Positions 6,627 through 7,270 of a DNA stretch of 7,270 nt are shown piece after piece. The position numbers and the translations under genes are program-made. Numbering within the stretch: position 1 is the first letter of the stretch; each line of letters starts with the position of its first letter. Under the pieces are notes generated by a model, which had not been told where the DNA came from, made no database searches, and saw only the letters and a program-made list of their open reading frames with translations. The stretch is from an uncultured Lachnospiraceae bacterium (GTDB taxonomy: Bacteria > Bacillota_A > Clostridia > Lachnospirales > Lachnospiraceae): contig CANOBT010000234.1 in assembly GCA_947564305.1 (NCBI GenBank), positions 1 to 7,270 on the forward strand. Direction: 5' to 3'.

Positions 6627-7106
6627 TCATCCAGCCTGCGTGTTGGGGCCAGTGTATGCCTCCCGGCCTTCTTCCTCCCGCCAGAAGCGGTCATGGATAT
6701 AACAGGCGTGGGAGCAATACCTGCGCCCCTTGTTCCCATAAGAAAAGAATTCCCTTCTGCAATACGCACAGGTTCCCTTATAGAAAGCATCCTGTTTCCG
6801 ATTAATTTTTTCAGGATGAAGTTTCCACCATTTCCTCCTGCAGTCCTCATTACAGAACTTTTTCTTCCTTCCCGTATGAGATTGCTCCAGTTTCTTACCA
6901 CAGTACCGGCACTGTTCCTCCTTCCCGTTTTTCTGAGCCGTTTCTGGTTTTTCTGCATGAATAGCAGAGGCATATCCATCTGGGCCATTCCTTCTGCAAA
7001 AACTCCTTATTGTGTCACGGGGGATGCCTGTTTCAGACGAAATATTCCGGTATCCAATCCCTTTCATCCTCAATTCCTTTATTTTGTTTTTCTGTTCATC
7101 TGTCAT
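6627..7106 (-). CDS. HTH protein with two zinc knuckles (often labelled sigma-70-like)
   Basis: A 159-residue basic protein. Residues 1-40 form a short helix-turn-helix resembling sigma-70 region 4 or a Hin-type HTH (IKELRMKGIGYRNISSETG, then PRDTIRSFCRR). A hydrophilic linker leads to two similar zinc sites: Cys66, Cys69, Cys85, Cys89 and Cys113, Cys116, Cys131, Cys135, both CxxC with about 15 residues to CxxxC. The second ends in the motif YCSHACYIHDRFW. From memory, proteins of this architecture are common on mobile elements of Clostridia, usually annotated as sigma-70 subunit or HTH proteins without a proven function. Start ATG 7106-7104 has AAAGGAG 6 nt upstream. It sits between the tail gene and the holin, so a role in late phage transcription is conceivable but is only inference. 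It lacks the other sigma regions and is unlikely to be a complete sigma factor. Confidence 0.85.
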   Translation of the reverse strand: MTDEQKNKIKELRMKGIGYRNISSETGIPRDTIRSFCRRNGPDGYASAIHAEKPETAQKNGKEEQCRYCGKKLEQSHTGRKKKFCNEDCRRKWWKLHPEKINRKQDAFYKGTCAYCRREFFSYGNKGRRYCSHACYIHDRFWREEEGREAYTGPNTQAG

Positions 7107-7136
7107 TCCCCGCTCCTTTCCACCGCATTGCGATAC

Positions 7137-7160
7137 AAAAAAAAGACTTCCGAAAAAGCC
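7137..7160 (-). terminator. Intrinsic terminator of the tail gene
   Basis: On the minus strand GGCTTT (7160-7155) pairs with GAAGTC (7150-7145) around a TTCG tetraloop, with two G-U pairs, followed by eight T (7144-7137). It lies 21 nt after the tail gene stop and 30 nt before the HTH-zinc start codon. Confidence 0.8.
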
Positions 7161-7181
7161 CGCGCTGTTCCCTTTATTTCA

Positions 7182-7270
7182 CTAAGCCGTCCGTTTCCAC
7201 ATATAACAGACGATATACGGCTGTAAGTTGCTGTGGGCGCTGCCGCTTCCTGTTGACGCCGTTGAGCCGG
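7182..7270 (-). CDS. Phage tail-fibre/collar-type protein, C-terminal end only
   Basis: A frame enters from the window edge and ends at TAG 7184-7182, giving 28 residues: a Gly/Ser/Thr-rich stretch, then SAHSNLQPYIVCYMWKRTA. A Ser/Gly-rich run followed by HxNxxPY, hydrophobic residues and a final WKRTA is the usual C-terminal end of phage tail-collar and baseplate/fibre proteins of Firmicutes phages (recognised from memory, no search run). Such proteins sit at the tail tip and help recognise the cell surface. Its position just before the lysis cassette fits a late phage operon. The start and most of the gene lie outside the window, so the exact class cannot be told. Confidence 0.7.
   Translation of the reverse strand, partial: GSTASTGSGSAHSNLQPYIVCYMWKRTA

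Noticed and set aside
6603..7226. Plus-strand open frame of 207 codons
   Set aside because: It runs antisense across the HTH-zinc gene, a terminator and the tail gene end, with no recognisable domain; the minus-strand genes explain the DNA.
1..7270. CRISPR array, tRNA or rRNA gene, insertion sequence
   Set aside because: I saw no regularly spaced repeats, no cloverleaf or rRNA-like sequence and no IS transposase; only serine recombinases of phage-integrase type are present.

Overview
The window reads as the right-hand end of an integrated tailed prophage next to a low-GC stretch of a Gram-positive, gut-type Clostridia genome. Lachnospiraceae-like is an inference from the style of the recombinase and HTH-zinc proteins. 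Strong AGGAGG-type ribosome sites, TcdE/phage-lysis type holin, amidase-glucosaminidase lysin and large serine recombinases all fit Firmicutes. Every gene I support lies on the minus strand, so transcription runs from high to low coordinates.

Layout in transcription order: (1) 7270-7182, the last 28 residues of a phage tail-fibre/collar-type protein, cut by the window edge; (2) 7106-6627, a small protein with an HTH and two zinc knuckles; (3) 6526-6119, a holin; (4) 6071-4548, a four-module endolysin; (5) 4383-1417, an operon of three serine recombinase genes. The first recombinase gene encodes a short catalytic-domain-only protein whose nucleophile serine is replaced by asparagine. The second and third encode full-length recombinases with intact active sites, and these two genes overlap by 140 nt in different frames. 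(6) 1416-1120 is an intergenic stretch where base composition changes and which carries a 26-codon orphan C-terminal reading frame, a plausible prophage/host junction. (7) 1119-1 is the N-terminal 373 codons of a KAP-family P-loop NTPase in AT-rich DNA. A sample of 61-120 has 16 G/C of 60, against 31 of 60 for 2581-2640.

Two things stand out. First, each phage gene from the tail protein to the lysin, and the recombinase operon as a whole, is followed at once by a good intrinsic terminator on the minus strand. For the HTH-zinc, holin and lysin genes there is almost no room for a promoter between the preceding terminator and the next ribosome site, so read-through or antitermination seems necessary for lysis. 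Second, the recombination module combines a predicted catalytically dead serine recombinase with two live ones, the last pair sharing dual-coding DNA across the catalytic serine of the third.

How it works together: tail protein, holin and lysin serve late morphogenesis and host lysis. The recombinase trio would integrate and excise the element, with its attachment site expected just beyond the last recombinase gene. The KAP NTPase beyond that point is either host DNA (possibly a defence gene) or cargo, and the window alone does not decide which.
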